Assembly (NCBI RefSeq): GCF_002270355.1
Contig: NZ_NJFZ01000017.1
Location: forward strand, 1-64,000
Origin: Flectobacillus sp. BAB-3569
Lineage (GTDB): Bacteria > Bacteroidota > Bacteroidia > Cytophagales > Spirosomataceae
DNA: 64,000 nucleotides
Reading direction: 5' to 3'
The translations under genes were made by a program, and so were the position numbers. Shown in pieces: positions 53,992 to 64,000 of this stretch; positions within the stretch are counted from its first letter, which is position 1, and the number at the start of each line of letters is the position of its first letter. The notes under the pieces are model-generated. The model was not told the origin of the DNA. It worked only from the letters and a program-made list of their open reading frames with translations, and did no database searches.

Positions 53992-55620
53992 TTAATAGCC
54001 AGGGTTTTGCTGAAGTACAGCATCCTTGTTTAATTGGATTTCATTTAATGGAATAGGTAATAACAAATGTTTGTCTGCGATACCTTGAACTGGGTTTACA
54101 GCACTACTTGCATTTAAACGTCTTACACGATCCACCAATTTTTTGGTACGCATCAAAGTCATACGACGATTTTCTTCTCCGATTAATTCACGCGCTCTTT
54201 CGTCCAAGATAAAATCCAATGTCATATCACTTGCCGAAACTTGTCCTTGTGCTGGATAGTTCGGGAATGCTCTTGCACGCAATACATTGATGGTATTGGC
54301 TGCATCTTGCAACTTACCTTGTTGTACCTGAGCTTCAGCCAATAATAAGTATGTTTCGCCCAAACGCATCAACACAAAGTCTTTGATCATCGCAAAACCA
54401 AAAGTATCATTAGGGTCAAATTGATACCATTTTGTAGTATGTGGTGCCAAATTGAACAAGGTATCAGTTCCTGCATAAGGTACTTGCTTGCCATAAGTAG
54501 CAGTCTGTGCAGGGTCATTATACACATAGCGACGACGGATATTGTTTGATGAGTTACGGATATCGCCATCTTTGTACAAGTTGTAAATAACCCAGTTACT
54601 CAATCTCAAACGACCTAAAGCACGACCTCCAGTTGAATCAGAAAGTGACATACCTCTTACGTTGTGATAGGCTGCGCCCCAAACACGTCTTTGCTGTGCA
54701 CTACCTGTATTTCCACCTACTACGCTACTTGGGTTTTCTTGTTCCAATACCCAAAGTGCCTCGGTATTACCTTGGCTACGACGTTGGTTACCATACACAA
54801 ACATATCTGAGTAATAATCGCCTTTCAAACTAGTTTTGATACCATATCTGTTTTTCACTAATTTGAATTTACCACTGTCAATAATTGCTTTCAACTGTGT
54901 TTCTGCTAACTCAGGTTTGCCCATTCTCAAGTACACTTCACCCAACAATTGCATCGCCATAAATTTATTGGCACGACCATACAACTTACCTTTTGTATTA
55001 CTTTTTACATCTTCAATATCTGGCAAATTTGTTGCTGCAAAAGTCAAGTCCGCTACGATTTGATTGTTCACCTCATCGATAGAAGCACGGGTAAAATCTG
55101 TCTTAGGAGCAGTTAAAGCTTGTGTCAATAACGGAACTCCTCCGAAACATGTCGCCAAGTTATTGTAAGCATATGCTCTAAAAAATTTCGCTTCAGCACT
55201 CATTTTATTTTTACCGACTGAAGTAATATTCTTCAAGTTTGGAGAATCTAATGAGTTGATAATGATATTAGATAAGTTAATCAAGATAAAATTTCTATCC
55301 CAAGTACGAGCTGCTGCACCGTCGGTTGGTGTCAACAAATTGTAGTTGTAATAGGGAATTTCAATACCTTCTTGGTTGGCTGTAGCATTGGCTACGTCAG
55401 TTCCAACTTGCCAAACGCTTACCCATCCCTGACGGTCAGACCAAGTAAAAATGGTACTAGTGTGGTTATACAAACCTACCAAAGAAGCCTCTACACCGAG
55501 CGAGTCATTGAGTGTTGCTGGAGTATATGATGAAAAAGGCTTTTCTGCTAAAAAGGAATCTTTACAAGCGGCCGTACCAAGTGCTAACGCCAATAAAGCT
55601 ATATTTTTTAGTTTTTTCAT
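53992..55620 (-). CDS. SusD/RagB family glycan-binding lipoprotein (second pair)
   Basis: 542 residues from the ATG at 55620 (MKKLKNIALLALALGTAAC, lipobox TAAC); a TTG nine bases upstream is less likely. SusD landmarks: AEAKFFRAYAYNNLATCFGG, VLMRLGETYLLLAEAQVQQG and RARELIGEENRRMTLMR, ending in LQQNPGY. It is 83 bases after the SusC gene and partners it. Target glycan unknown, since no enzyme gene is near. Confidence 0.87.
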   Translation of the reverse strand: MKKLKNIALLALALGTAACKDSFLAEKPFSSYTPATLNDSLGVEASLVGLYNHTSTIFTWSDRQGWVSVWQVGTDVANATANQEGIEIPYYNYNLLTPTDGAAARTWDRNFILINLSNIIINSLDSPNLKNITSVGKNKMSAEAKFFRAYAYNNLATCFGGVPLLTQALTAPKTDFTRASIDEVNNQIVADLTFAATNLPDIEDVKSNTKGKLYGRANKFMAMQLLGEVYLRMGKPELAETQLKAIIDSGKFKLVKNRYGIKTSLKGDYYSDMFVYGNQRRSQGNTEALWVLEQENPSSVVGGNTGSAQQRRVWGAAYHNVRGMSLSDSTGGRALGRLRLSNWVIYNLYKDGDIRNSSNNIRRRYVYNDPAQTATYGKQVPYAGTDTLFNLAPHTTKWYQFDPNDTFGFAMIKDFVLMRLGETYLLLAEAQVQQGKLQDAANTINVLRARAFPNYPAQGQVSASDMTLDFILDERARELIGEENRRMTLMRTKKLVDRVRRLNASSAVNPVQGIADKHLLLPIPLNEIQLNKDAVLQQNPGY

Positions 55621-55703
55621 GGAAATCAAATTTTAATTAGTATTTAGACAAAGAGCATAAATGTTCCATTTTGTCTTCAAAAAGCTACAGGCAAACTTTA
55701 CGT

Positions 55704-58700
55704 TTATTTCAAACTAACATTCAAGCCCAATACCAATTGACGAGTTAATGGGTAGTTGTTTGTCCAGTCGCCCGAACCTCTCTGCGATTGTGCAGATTCT
55801 GGGTCCCAACCAATCCAGTTGGTAAAAGTGTAAAGGTTACGTCCACTTGCATATACCGTCAAGCCACCCAAACCTAGTTTATCCAAAATGGTTGGCGTAA
55901 ACACATAACTCAAGGTTACATCTTTGATTCTAGTGAAACTTGCATCAGAAGCGTATCCATATCCTCTTGGGTTTTTATATGCCAATGAAGGACGTGTTTG
56001 GCTCATGTTTTCAGCAGTCCAATATCCTACATCGATTGGCGTATTTCTCTTACCTGTTTCATCAGCATATGTCAAATCGTTGTTGTTACGAGTAATGCCT
56101 TGAACCGTTTGGATAAATACATTCAAGTGGAAGTTTTTGTAGTGGAATGTATTTGTCAAACCTCCTGTCCATTTTGGAGCAGTTTGTCCTAAAATAACGC
56201 GGTCTTCAGCAGTGATTTTACCATCGCCATTTACATCCGTAAATTTCAAATCACCCGCAACCGCACCTGGGTCTTGCTTAGACGCATCCTCTCCTTTTTG
56301 CCAAACACCAGCCAATTTGTAGTCATAAATAACACTGATTGGCTGACCGATAAACCAACGGTTTCCTAAGTCATCTTTCTTATCACCGTATAAGTCTACA
56401 ATTTTGTTTTGGTTAGAAGCAAAAACCACTGTTGTTTCCCATTTGAAATCTCCTTTGGTTACATTACGAGTATTCAAAGTCAATTCGATACCTGTGTTTG
56501 AAGTTTCGCCAAGGTTATCAAATACGTTGTAATATCCTGTTACAATTGGTAAACTTCTTTGCAATAAGATACCTGTAGTATTGTTTTTGTACAATTCCAA
56601 ACTACCGTTGATTCTATTGTTAAAGATTCCAAAGTCAACACCGATGTTGCGGCTCAAGGTTGTTTCCCACTGAAGATTACCGTTACCAAGGTTACCTGCA
56701 ACAGCACCGATAGTACTCAAACCATTGAATGGACCACGAACGATGTTGTTAGTAGTAATGGTTCGATAAACCGAAATAGCTTCGTTACCAGATTGACCTA
56801 CCGACAAACGTAATTTCAGGTTATTGATAGTACAATTGTTTTTCATGAAATTTTCATTCATTACATTCCAACCTAAGGCTACTGATGGGAACAATCCGTA
56901 TTTTGAAGTATTCGCACCAAATACCGACGAACCATCACGACGTGCAGTTACCGTAAACAAATAACGACTGTCGTAAGAGTAGTTTACACGCAACATTTGA
57001 GAATTCAAACCATAACGGTCTGCATACGAAGCACTTGACTGAGTAGCGCCAGCACCGATTGAATTAAAACCTAATTCATCATTCACAAAACCTGTTGCTC
57101 TTGCTGAGGCTTCGTTATACTCTCTTTGTTGAGCAGAATATAGTGCTGTTAAGTCTAAATGGTGTTTATCCCAGTCTTTGGTATATGAGAGGATATTTTC
57201 CAAAGTAAAACTGTTAGTTTGCGAATAGAAAGAGTTAGCTGTACCTAACAAATCATTCGCTTGGCGACCAGTATATGAACCTGTGTGGCGAGGAATGAAT
57301 GAATATCCTAGGTTCATTCTATACTTCAATCCTGTCAACTTTCCACCAAACTTAATTTCACCATATGCATTACCATTCAAGTTTGTATTGCCATCCACAC
57401 GACTAGTTGTTAAGCCCAACATTGGGTTGGTATACAACTGCTCTGGGAACATCGGATAAATCGTATAAGTACCGTCGTTGTTATAAATCTGACCATACGG
57501 ACTCATCGCAGAAGCATTCAACAAGTTGGTGCGACCGCCATCATAATTGTTATTATTGATAAATAACGAAGTACCTACTGTCAAGAAATCCGTTACGTTG
57601 ATATCTAAGTTCGAACGGAAACTAATTCTTTTATACTGGTATCCTTTGATTACCCCTTTCTGATTCAAGTAATCACCACCGATAAAGTATTTGATATTTG
57701 GCGTACCTCCCGAAATACTTAAGTTGTGGTTTTGCATGATACCAGTCTGACTTGCCAATCCTAACCAATCTGTTTCGATACCTTTATTATAGTTCGTCAA
57801 CTCATTGTAGTTTGGCACAGGACTCGTTTGAGTTTGACCAGTTTGGATTAAATAATCCTTGTATTTCTGTAAATACTCAGCGCCATTGCGAGGGCGAAGT
57901 ACATGAGAGAATTCTTCGATACCTGTGTAGTTGCTATAGCGGATTGATGGTTTACCAGTTTTACCACGTTTGGTCGTAATCAAAATGACCCCATTCGCAC
58001 CGTTTGTACCATAGATTGCTACCGCAGAAGCATCTTTCAAAATCTCCATCGACTCGATGTCATTCGGGTTAATGTCGTTTAATGAACCTCCTGTTTTGCT
58101 CAAAGGAATACCATCAACCACTACAAAAGGACCTGAACTTGCATTGATAGAGTTTTGTCCACGTACAATCGTTGAAGGCTCCGAACCTGGAATTGAAGAA
58201 GACTGCGAAACGTTTACCCCTGCCACAGAACCTTGAACAGCCTGCATTACATTGGTAACAGGTAGTTGAGATAATCTGTTTTTAGGAACCGATGCAACCG
58301 AACCCGTAATATCCGAACGCTTTTGAGTACCATATCCCACAACCACTACTTCATCCAAAGATTTAGTATCAGCTTTCAACTGAACATTTACGACTGAGCG
58401 ACCACCTACCGTAGTTTCTTGAGTAGTAAATCCTACGTACGTCACCACTAGCACAGCCTCTTTCGAGTCATCAATTTTTAGGGTAAAATTTCCTTTCGAA
58501 TCTGTATTAGTACCAATACTTGTACCTTTTACAGCCACACTTGCCCCTGGTAAGCCTTCGCCTTTTTCATCGGTAATCTGACCAGTAATTGTTTTTTCTT
58601 TTAGCGTAGTAGCGCCGAGAGTAGACTTGACATTAGTAGAGCTAGCTACAAGGTTGTTAGCCTGTAGATTTTCCATACTAAGCACTAGACTACATAATAG

Positions 58701-58718
58701 TAACCATTTGATTTTCAT
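55704..58718 (-). CDS. SusC/RagA TonB-dependent glycan transporter (second pair)
   Basis: 1004 residues. Signal peptide MKIKWLLLCSLVLSMENLQA, carboxypeptidase-regulatory-like domain (about 40-115; GQITDEKGEGLPGASVAVKG), plug region with VVVGYGTQKRSDITGS and NPNDIESMEILKDASAVAIY, and barrel ending in VLGLNVSLK. Divergent from the hybrid regulator at 59013, which probably controls it. Confidence 0.9.
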   Translation of the reverse strand: MKIKWLLLCSLVLSMENLQANNLVASSTNVKSTLGATTLKEKTITGQITDEKGEGLPGASVAVKGTSIGTNTDSKGNFTLKIDDSKEAVLVVTYVGFTTQETTVGGRSVVNVQLKADTKSLDEVVVVGYGTQKRSDITGSVASVPKNRLSQLPVTNVMQAVQGSVAGVNVSQSSSIPGSEPSTIVRGQNSINASSGPFVVVDGIPLSKTGGSLNDINPNDIESMEILKDASAVAIYGTNGANGVILITTKRGKTGKPSIRYSNYTGIEEFSHVLRPRNGAEYLQKYKDYLIQTGQTQTSPVPNYNELTNYNKGIETDWLGLASQTGIMQNHNLSISGGTPNIKYFIGGDYLNQKGVIKGYQYKRISFRSNLDINVTDFLTVGTSLFINNNNYDGGRTNLLNASAMSPYGQIYNNDGTYTIYPMFPEQLYTNPMLGLTTSRVDGNTNLNGNAYGEIKFGGKLTGLKYRMNLGYSFIPRHTGSYTGRQANDLLGTANSFYSQTNSFTLENILSYTKDWDKHHLDLTALYSAQQREYNEASARATGFVNDELGFNSIGAGATQSSASYADRYGLNSQMLRVNYSYDSRYLFTVTARRDGSSVFGANTSKYGLFPSVALGWNVMNENFMKNNCTINNLKLRLSVGQSGNEAISVYRTITTNNIVRGPFNGLSTIGAVAGNLGNGNLQWETTLSRNIGVDFGIFNNRINGSLELYKNNTTGILLQRSLPIVTGYYNVFDNLGETSNTGIELTLNTRNVTKGDFKWETTVVFASNQNKIVDLYGDKKDDLGNRWFIGQPISVIYDYKLAGVWQKGEDASKQDPGAVAGDLKFTDVNGDGKITAEDRVILGQTAPKWTGGLTNTFHYKNFHLNVFIQTVQGITRNNNDLTYADETGKRNTPIDVGYWTAENMSQTRPSLAYKNPRGYGYASDASFTRIKDVTLSYVFTPTILDKLGLGGLTVYASGRNLYTFTNWIGWDPESAQSQRGSGDWTNNYPLTRQLVLGLNVSLK

Positions 58719-59012
58719 AGGCTCCTAATGTTTGATTGGGATTTTATTATTTAGAAGAATTTGAGGAAATACTTGCTATCTATCTAAGAATGGGTAAATC
58801 CTACATTTGAATAATACAAAACTACAGGGTGGCACTGGGCTTGACGGGGGCTTTTTTCGTCAAAAACGGGGGAGAAAATCACAGAAGCCATATTTGTGTT
58901 ATTTTTACACAATTTTATTAGATAATCAGTTTTTTTATCTAAAACTACAGTAGTCCTTCTGCATCTTGTTCTTATTAATATGATTCTGTGTAGACGATTG
59001 AATGTTAATAGT
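58719..59012. other. Divergent regulator / SusC promoter region
   Basis: About 290 bases between divergent starts. It holds the -7-type box at 58817 and a GC-richer patch (GGCTTGACGGGGG) near 58836-58850. The binding site of the hybrid regulator is expected here. Confidence 0.45.
58817..58824 (-). promoter_or_regulatory. -7-type box TAGTTTTG for the second SusCD pair
   Basis: Exact TAnnTTTG on the minus strand, about 100 bases before the SusC ATG. No good -33 box, as often seen for activator-dependent promoters. Confidence 0.4.
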
Positions 59013-62000
59013 ATGAAAGTAGTAAAATTATTAATGGTGCTTTTGCTGATGGCAATAGTACAGAAAGAGCTGTGCGCTCAAACAAGCTCAAACAAGTTTC
59101 AGTTTGAACACCTCACCATCAATGAGGGCTTGCCGCATAGCGATGCCATGTGCGTAGTAGAGGATAATTTGGGGTTTATCTGGGTAGGTACCAACGACGG
59201 AATTGCCCGATATGATGGCTTTGAGTTAAAGAAATATAAGTTACCTGTAAATCCTTTGAATGGACTAACCTCTAATCGAATTCAAGTTTTCCATAAACAA
59301 AACAACGGTACTTTATGGTATGGCGCTGAGCGCGCTGGGCTTGGCTATTATGAGGTCAATAAAGATAAGTTTGTCAATATTTCAGAAAACCTTAGTGCTA
59401 CCGTTGATAGATCGACAGTACAATTACTTCGCAAAGCCAGCATTTTGTCGATTGCCACCGACCAGTCTAATCACCTTTATGCCTGTTCACGTGATGGGGT
59501 ATTTGTGCTAACCCTTGGCAATAATCAGGTATTAGAAAAAATTACTAGGGTTGCTATTTTAGGAAATCAATTACAATATACGGCCAATGAGGTTATACTA
59601 GATTCCAAACAACAAGTGTGGATTGCTACGGTAAACCAAGGGTTGTTTCTCCTATCATCTTCCCAACAAACACAGGCTCAAAAAGCACCTTTCCCAAGCG
59701 AAACAGTTCGCGCGATCCAGTTTGATAGCAAAGGTAATTTATGGCTTGGCGCAGATACAAAATTGTACTTTATCAGTCCAGCTGAACAAAAGGAGTTTAA
59801 GAATTTTACCTTACACCAAGCCTCCACTTCCATCGAGGATATGGAATGTATTAGCATCGATTCGTTTAATCGTTTGTGGGTGGGCACCAACTTTGGACTT
59901 TATTGCTGGGAGGACATCAGTGAGCCTATTCGCGTGCTTGAGAACAAACCTCAACTCTTTTTACCTAAAGACGACAACCCAAATAGCATCAATTCTGGAC
60001 GAGTCCACCAGGTATATGAAGATGCAAACCATATTTTGTGGTTAGCAGCTTCGGCAGGAGGTTTGAATAAGGTCGATTTGAAAAGAAAGCCTTTCGAAAA
60101 TCTTCAACGTCGTTTTTTCCAAACTCCTACCCTACCCAACAACTATGTCAATGCGGTATTAAAAGACCCTCAGCATAATTGGCTGTGGATAGGTACCAGA
60201 AATGGATTTTCGAAATACGATTTTGACACCAAATCTTATACCAACTATGCCAATCGTGAGCTCAACGGCGACGCCACGGGCACGGATGTTTCAACACTCT
60301 TGATGGATACCAAGCGGACACTCTGGGTGGGTACTCGCTATAATGGGTTGTATGTGTTACAAAATGGTGCCTTAAAAAAAATTAATTTACCGACTCCTTC
60401 GACCAGTATTGAAAGTATTATCGAAACGTCAGACGGCTTTATCTGGATTGCTACTTTCGAATATGGAATTTTAAAACTTGACAAAGCAGGAAAAGTCCTC
60501 AATATATACTCGACTAACAACCATAATCTGCTGGCTCGTCAGTTCACCCATCTTTTGTATGACAAAACCAAAGAGCAAATCTGGGCAAGTACAAGGGATA
60601 TGGGCGTTTTGTTATTTCAGATTCAAACCACTGGGCTAAAGCTATTACAAAAATTTAGCTTTGAAGAAAACAATCCCAATTCCTTAAGCGTCAACTTTGC
60701 TTGGCAAAAAGTCCAAGATCTTTCTGGAGCCATATGGGTTGGGACTATTGGTGGTGGCTTAAACAAAATCGAGCCCCTAAAAAATGGCAAATACCTAGTT
60801 AGACGCATCAATATTCCTGAATCTAATGTAGAAGGTATTTTGCAGGATAAACAAGGAAATATCTGGATTGGAGGCTCTGGACTGGGAAGATATAGCCCAA
60901 AGTCAGGACAATGGATACATTATGACGTAGCTGATGGGATTCAGAGTAATTCGTTCAAAGTCGGTGCTGCCTATCAAGATGCCTCAGGTATTCTCTACTT
61001 GGGCGGAATCAAAGGCGTTACGTATTTTAATCCCGAAAAAATCCAACCAAGTTTACAGGCGCCAACGGTTCGTTTTACTAATCTAAAAATCTTTAACCAA
61101 ACGGTACAAATTGGTGAAGAAATCAACCATCGAGTGATACTGCCAGCGCCATTCAACCAACTCGATGAACTTGAAATTCATGCCAATGAAAATGACTTTT
61201 CGATTGAATTTGTAGGATTAAACTTTGCCAACCCTGCCAAGACAAGCTATGCTTACAAGCTTCAAGGGTATAACCCACATTGGGTGTATGTAGGCTCAAA
61301 TGCCCGTATTGCGAATTTTGCCAATTTACCCTCTGGGTATTACAAACTCTACGTAAAAGCGTACAACGGCGAAGGGCAATGGTCTAAAATTGAAACCGTT
61401 ACGATTCATATCTTACCGCCTTGGTATCAAACTTGGTGGGCGTATCTCCTATATCTAGGATTGATTATCGCTGGTTTGTATTTGTATCGTAAAATCACCT
61501 TGCGCCATCAAAAACTACAGAATGAGCTTTCGTTAGAAACCTACAAAACTGAAAAAGAAAAGGAATTAACAGACTTAAAACTTCGTTTTTTCACGAATGT
61601 TTCGCATGAATTAAGAACACCATTAACCTTAATATTAGGACCTTTGGAGGAAATGATTACGATGCCAAGTCCATTTAGGAGCAAATTGCTATTAGTTCAT
61701 CAACAAAGTAAAAAGTTGTATGATTTGGTCAATCAGTTATTGGAATTCAGAAAAGTAGAATCGGGACATATCTCTATTTCGGCAAGTAAAGACAACATTA
61801 TTCCAATGTTGAGTGAAATTTTGTTGATTTTTCAGTTAAAATCTGAAGAACAACAAATTGAATATACCATTGACTTGCCTCAAGAAGAAGTCGAGCTGTT
61901 TTTTGATTCTTCAAAAATTGAAATCATTCTTACGAATTTACTTTCTAACGCTTTTAAATATACTGCATCGGGTGGAAAAATACAGGTGAGAGTCCGAACA

Positions 62001-63161
62001 GTAGGGAATTCGAGGGAGAAAGCACTTTTTGAGCATAATCAATTATCCAATCATTATTTGGAAATTTCTATTCAAGATAATGGCGTTGGAATGGAAGCCT
62101 CAGCGCTTTCTCAGATATTTGACCCTTATTTTCAGGCATCTCATACCGAAACCATGAAATTGGTTGGAACAGGTATTGGATTGTCCTTGGTCAAGCAATT
62201 TGTTGAAGCGCATCATGGTGAAATCTTGGTTCAAAGTGAAATCGGAAAAGGAACAACTTTTACCATAAAGCTCCCATACGGTTCTGCGCATTTGAAACCC
62301 GAAGAAATCACGCAAAATACACCTAAAGAGCTTACTTGGTTGCAAAATCCTCCTCAAACGCTCCAAAATATTGACACAAACCATGATGCCAGCCATGCAC
62401 AAAAAGTACTGATCGTAGAAGACCATCCTGAAGTACGACAATACATCCAAAAACTTTTTGAATCTCATTATCAAACTTTTACCGCCATTGATGGTCAAGA
62501 TGGTTTGGAAAAAGCCAACCATTTGATGCCAGACCTCATTATTAGCGATGTCATGATGCCTCATGTCGATGGTTTGGAACTTTGTCGAAAACTAAAACAA
62601 AATCCAAAAACTTCCCATATTCCTGTGGTGCTACTGACGGCTCGGTCGGCGGCAGCACATCAAATTGAAGGCTTGGAAAATGGGGCTGATGAATATTTGT
62701 CAAAACCTTTTCATCCACAGTTACTACAAACCAAAGTCCAAAATCTCTTACACAATCGCCTGTTGATTCGGGATTATTATCAACGACAAATATTGCTTCA
62801 ACCAAGTGCTGTTTCAATTCCTGATGATACCAAAACCTTCTTGGAAAAAGCGATGAAAATCGTGGAAGAAAATTTGAGCAATCAGGATTTTAATGTGCAA
62901 GAGTTGGTAAAAGCAATGGCTATGAGTCAATCAGGTTTTTATCGCCAAATAAAATCAATTACGGGCCAGTCTGTGGTAGAATTTATTCGAGATATTCGTT
63001 TAAAACGAGCTGCGCAACTTTTATCCAGCACCGATTTGAGGGTGCAAGAAGTGGCAACCATTGTAGGAATAGAGGATGCCAAATATTTCAGAAAAATGTT
63101 CCAGCAAATTTATCAATACGCACCATCGGAATATGCTAAAATTCACAAGAATGCAAAGTAG
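59013..63161 (+). CDS. Hybrid two-component system regulator (HTCS) with AraC-type output
   Basis: 1382 residues from the ATG at 59013 (MKVVKLLMVLLLMAIVQKEL signal). Two-propeller periplasmic sensor with many WIGTRNGF/WVGTIGGGL-type blades (about 25-700), Y_Y_Y domain (about 720-800), membrane helix near 807-830, HisKA with FFTNVSHELRTPL (His about 867), HATPase with NLLSNAFKYT and DNGVGM, receiver domain from about 1130 with phospho-acceptor Asp near 1178 in IISDVMMP, and a C-terminal AraC HTH (about 1280-1380). It senses a glycan fragment and activates the divergent SusCD pair. Confidence 0.9.
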   Translation: MKVVKLLMVLLLMAIVQKELCAQTSSNKFQFEHLTINEGLPHSDAMCVVEDNLGFIWVGTNDGIARYDGFELKKYKLPVNPLNGLTSNRIQVFHKQNNGTLWYGAERAGLGYYEVNKDKFVNISENLSATVDRSTVQLLRKASILSIATDQSNHLYACSRDGVFVLTLGNNQVLEKITRVAILGNQLQYTANEVILDSKQQVWIATVNQGLFLLSSSQQTQAQKAPFPSETVRAIQFDSKGNLWLGADTKLYFISPAEQKEFKNFTLHQASTSIEDMECISIDSFNRLWVGTNFGLYCWEDISEPIRVLENKPQLFLPKDDNPNSINSGRVHQVYEDANHILWLAASAGGLNKVDLKRKPFENLQRRFFQTPTLPNNYVNAVLKDPQHNWLWIGTRNGFSKYDFDTKSYTNYANRELNGDATGTDVSTLLMDTKRTLWVGTRYNGLYVLQNGALKKINLPTPSTSIESIIETSDGFIWIATFEYGILKLDKAGKVLNIYSTNNHNLLARQFTHLLYDKTKEQIWASTRDMGVLLFQIQTTGLKLLQKFSFEENNPNSLSVNFAWQKVQDLSGAIWVGTIGGGLNKIEPLKNGKYLVRRINIPESNVEGILQDKQGNIWIGGSGLGRYSPKSGQWIHYDVADGIQSNSFKVGAAYQDASGILYLGGIKGVTYFNPEKIQPSLQAPTVRFTNLKIFNQTVQIGEEINHRVILPAPFNQLDELEIHANENDFSIEFVGLNFANPAKTSYAYKLQGYNPHWVYVGSNARIANFANLPSGYYKLYVKAYNGEGQWSKIETVTIHILPPWYQTWWAYLLYLGLIIAGLYLYRKITLRHQKLQNELSLETYKTEKEKELTDLKLRFFTNVSHELRTPLTLILGPLEEMITMPSPFRSKLLLVHQQSKKLYDLVNQLLEFRKVESGHISISASKDNIIPMLSEILLIFQLKSEEQQIEYTIDLPQEEVELFFDSSKIEIILTNLLSNAFKYTASGGKIQVRVRTVGNSREKALFEHNQLSNHYLEISIQDNGVGMEASALSQIFDPYFQASHTETMKLVGTGIGLSLVKQFVEAHHGEILVQSEIGKGTTFTIKLPYGSAHLKPEEITQNTPKELTWLQNPPQTLQNIDTNHDASHAQKVLIVEDHPEVRQYIQKLFESHYQTFTAIDGQDGLEKANHLMPDLIISDVMMPHVDGLELCRKLKQNPKTSHIPVVLLTARSAAAHQIEGLENGADEYLSKPFHPQLLQTKVQNLLHNRLLIRDYYQRQILLQPSAVSIPDDTKTFLEKAMKIVEENLSNQDFNVQELVKAMAMSQSGFYRQIKSITGQSVVEFIRDIRLKRAAQLLSSTDLRVQEVATIVGIEDAKYFRKMFQQIYQYAPSEYAKIHKNAK

Positions 63162-63210
63162 AATTTAGATATGAATGTACATTTTATGCGTGGTAGGCTG
63201 TGGGCATAAT

Positions 63211-63385
63211 GCCCTGAGTTAGTAGGCAAAATAGAATTTAATTTTTTGCCTAAGGCATTCAGGTATCGGCCTTCGGCGATGGGCTATGGGAAAATGCATG
63301 TCCGTGGTCGTTAAAAACATTTTAACACTCTTTGTCTTGTGCCTAAAACACAAAACTTAGATCTTTTTTTGCATGATTACTTAAG
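63211..63385. repeat. Dispersed intergenic repeat, family A
   Basis: Near-identical in long stretches to the copy at 39009 (ATTCAGGTATCGGC, GGGCTATGGG, AAATGCATGTCCGTGGTCG, TTGTGCCTAAAACACAAAAC). A shorter related piece follows at about 63430-63470. Confidence 0.85.
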
Positions 63386-63567
63386 CTTAAATTTTAATAA
63401 TTTGTCTTTGAAAATAATATAAACATGTGCTTAATGCCAACCGCTTACAGCCTAAAGCCTATTTATTAATTTTTTTAAAAAATACGCTCTTAACGAAATC
63501 CAAATTATATCCAATTTCGTAAGTATGTTATTGGACAATTCCAATAACAACCCATAAAACTTTATAA

Positions 63568-63930
63568 ATGAAAGTATTAATTGCTGAAGACGAACCACTT
63601 CTTCGAAGATTGCTCATTGACAAATTTTCTAGAAACGATTGTACCGTTATTAGTGCCGAAAATGGATTAGATGCCATTGAAAGCTTTGATAATTTACAGC
63701 CTGATGTTGTCATTACTGATTTGAACATGCCGTATGCAGGAGGACAAGAATTGATTCTTCATATTCGAGAATCTAAGTTTGCAGACACTCCTATTCTGGT
63801 GTTATCAGGTACTAGTAATGAGCATACCATCAATGATGTTTTTAGATTAGGCGCCAATGATTTTGTAGAAAAACCATTCAGAATGAATGAGTTACTACTC
63901 CGAGCACAAAGATTGATTCATCTTAACTAA
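63568..63930 (+). CDS. Stand-alone response regulator (CheY-like receiver)
   Basis: 120 residues, receiver domain only. Acidic pocket Glu7/Asp8, phospho-acceptor Asp51 in TDLNMPYAGG, Ser80 in VLSGTS and Lys102 in EKPF are all present. No output domain, so it acts through a partner protein. It sits alone, 400 bases after the HTCS gene; the partner kinase is not in view. Confidence 0.85.
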   Translation: MKVLIAEDEPLLRRLLIDKFSRNDCTVISAENGLDAIESFDNLQPDVVITDLNMPYAGGQELILHIRESKFADTPILVLSGTSNEHTINDVFRLGANDFVEKPFRMNELLLRAQRLIHLN

Positions 63931-64000
63931 TGAGTCTCAACAATCTAAGTTAAAACCGTCCTTACATATTACTGCATTAAATAGGAACCCAAGCCGAAAT

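Noticed and set aside
1-64000. tRNA, rRNA, origin of replication, riboswitch
   Set aside because: I looked for cloverleaf arms, conserved rRNA stretches, DnaA boxes and known leader structures and saw none I could support.

Overview
The window looks like a chromosome segment of a Bacteroidota bacterium, most likely a Cytophagales / Spirosomataceae-type organism. The evidence is AT-rich DNA, two SusC/SusD pairs, a hybrid two-component regulator, two large proteins with type IX secretion (T9SS) C-terminal sorting domains, TAnnTTTG-type promoter boxes and weak ribosome binding sites. The genus is not certain. I see no rRNA, tRNA or CRISPR array.

Layout. 1-0.4 kb: the tail of an IS4-type transposase. 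0.5-6.9 kb (- strand): a complete set of enzymes for oxidative, non-phosphorylated breakdown of a 6-deoxy sugar (L-fucose or L-rhamnose) to pyruvate and lactate, plus an SGNH esterase. 7-12.4 kb: a small outer-membrane barrel and a 1438-residue T9SS repeat protein. 12.7-15.5 kb: a cysteine-free peroxiredoxin-like protein, a frameshifted sterol-desaturase-type enzyme and two tiny membrane ORFs. 15.7-20.5 kb: a beta-helix carbohydrate-binding lipoprotein, a GH43 lipoprotein and a BNR_4 propeller enzyme, together suggesting attack on arabinogalactan-like glycans. 20.6-24.4 kb: two cytochrome bd-superfamily subunits, each ending in a cytochrome c domain, followed by two tiny membrane ORFs. 24.8-30.4 kb: a secreted metzincin protease and a frameshifted SGNH hydrolase. 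30.6-40.3 kb: an accessory stretch with a PD-(D/E)XK nuclease-like protein, a minimal SF1 helicase, a large unknown protein split by a frameshift, several small orphan genes, and many intergenic repeats. 40.4-49.8 kb: a starch locus (GH13 amylase, SusE, SusD, SusC, divergent SusR-type regulator). 49.9-53.8 kb: a second accessory stretch with a LysR remnant and a gene bracketed by two MITE-like elements. 54-63.2 kb: a second SusC/SusD pair and its divergent hybrid two-component regulator. 63.5 kb: a stand-alone response regulator.

Two themes stand out. First, six genes are each broken by one missing base in a run of 5 to 7 identical T or A bases, and every one becomes a sensible full-length protein if one base is restored. 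This is either recent decay by slippage or a systematic homopolymer error in the assembly. Second, the gaps between genes carry several dispersed repeat families, including one with two stem-loops whose stems differ between copies but keep pairing, and a roughly 150-bp element with terminal inverted repeats. The best candidates for an undescribed system are the nuclease/helicase/unknown-protein module at 30.6-34.6 kb and the paired cytochrome c-tethered bd-type oxidase at 21.2-24.4 kb.
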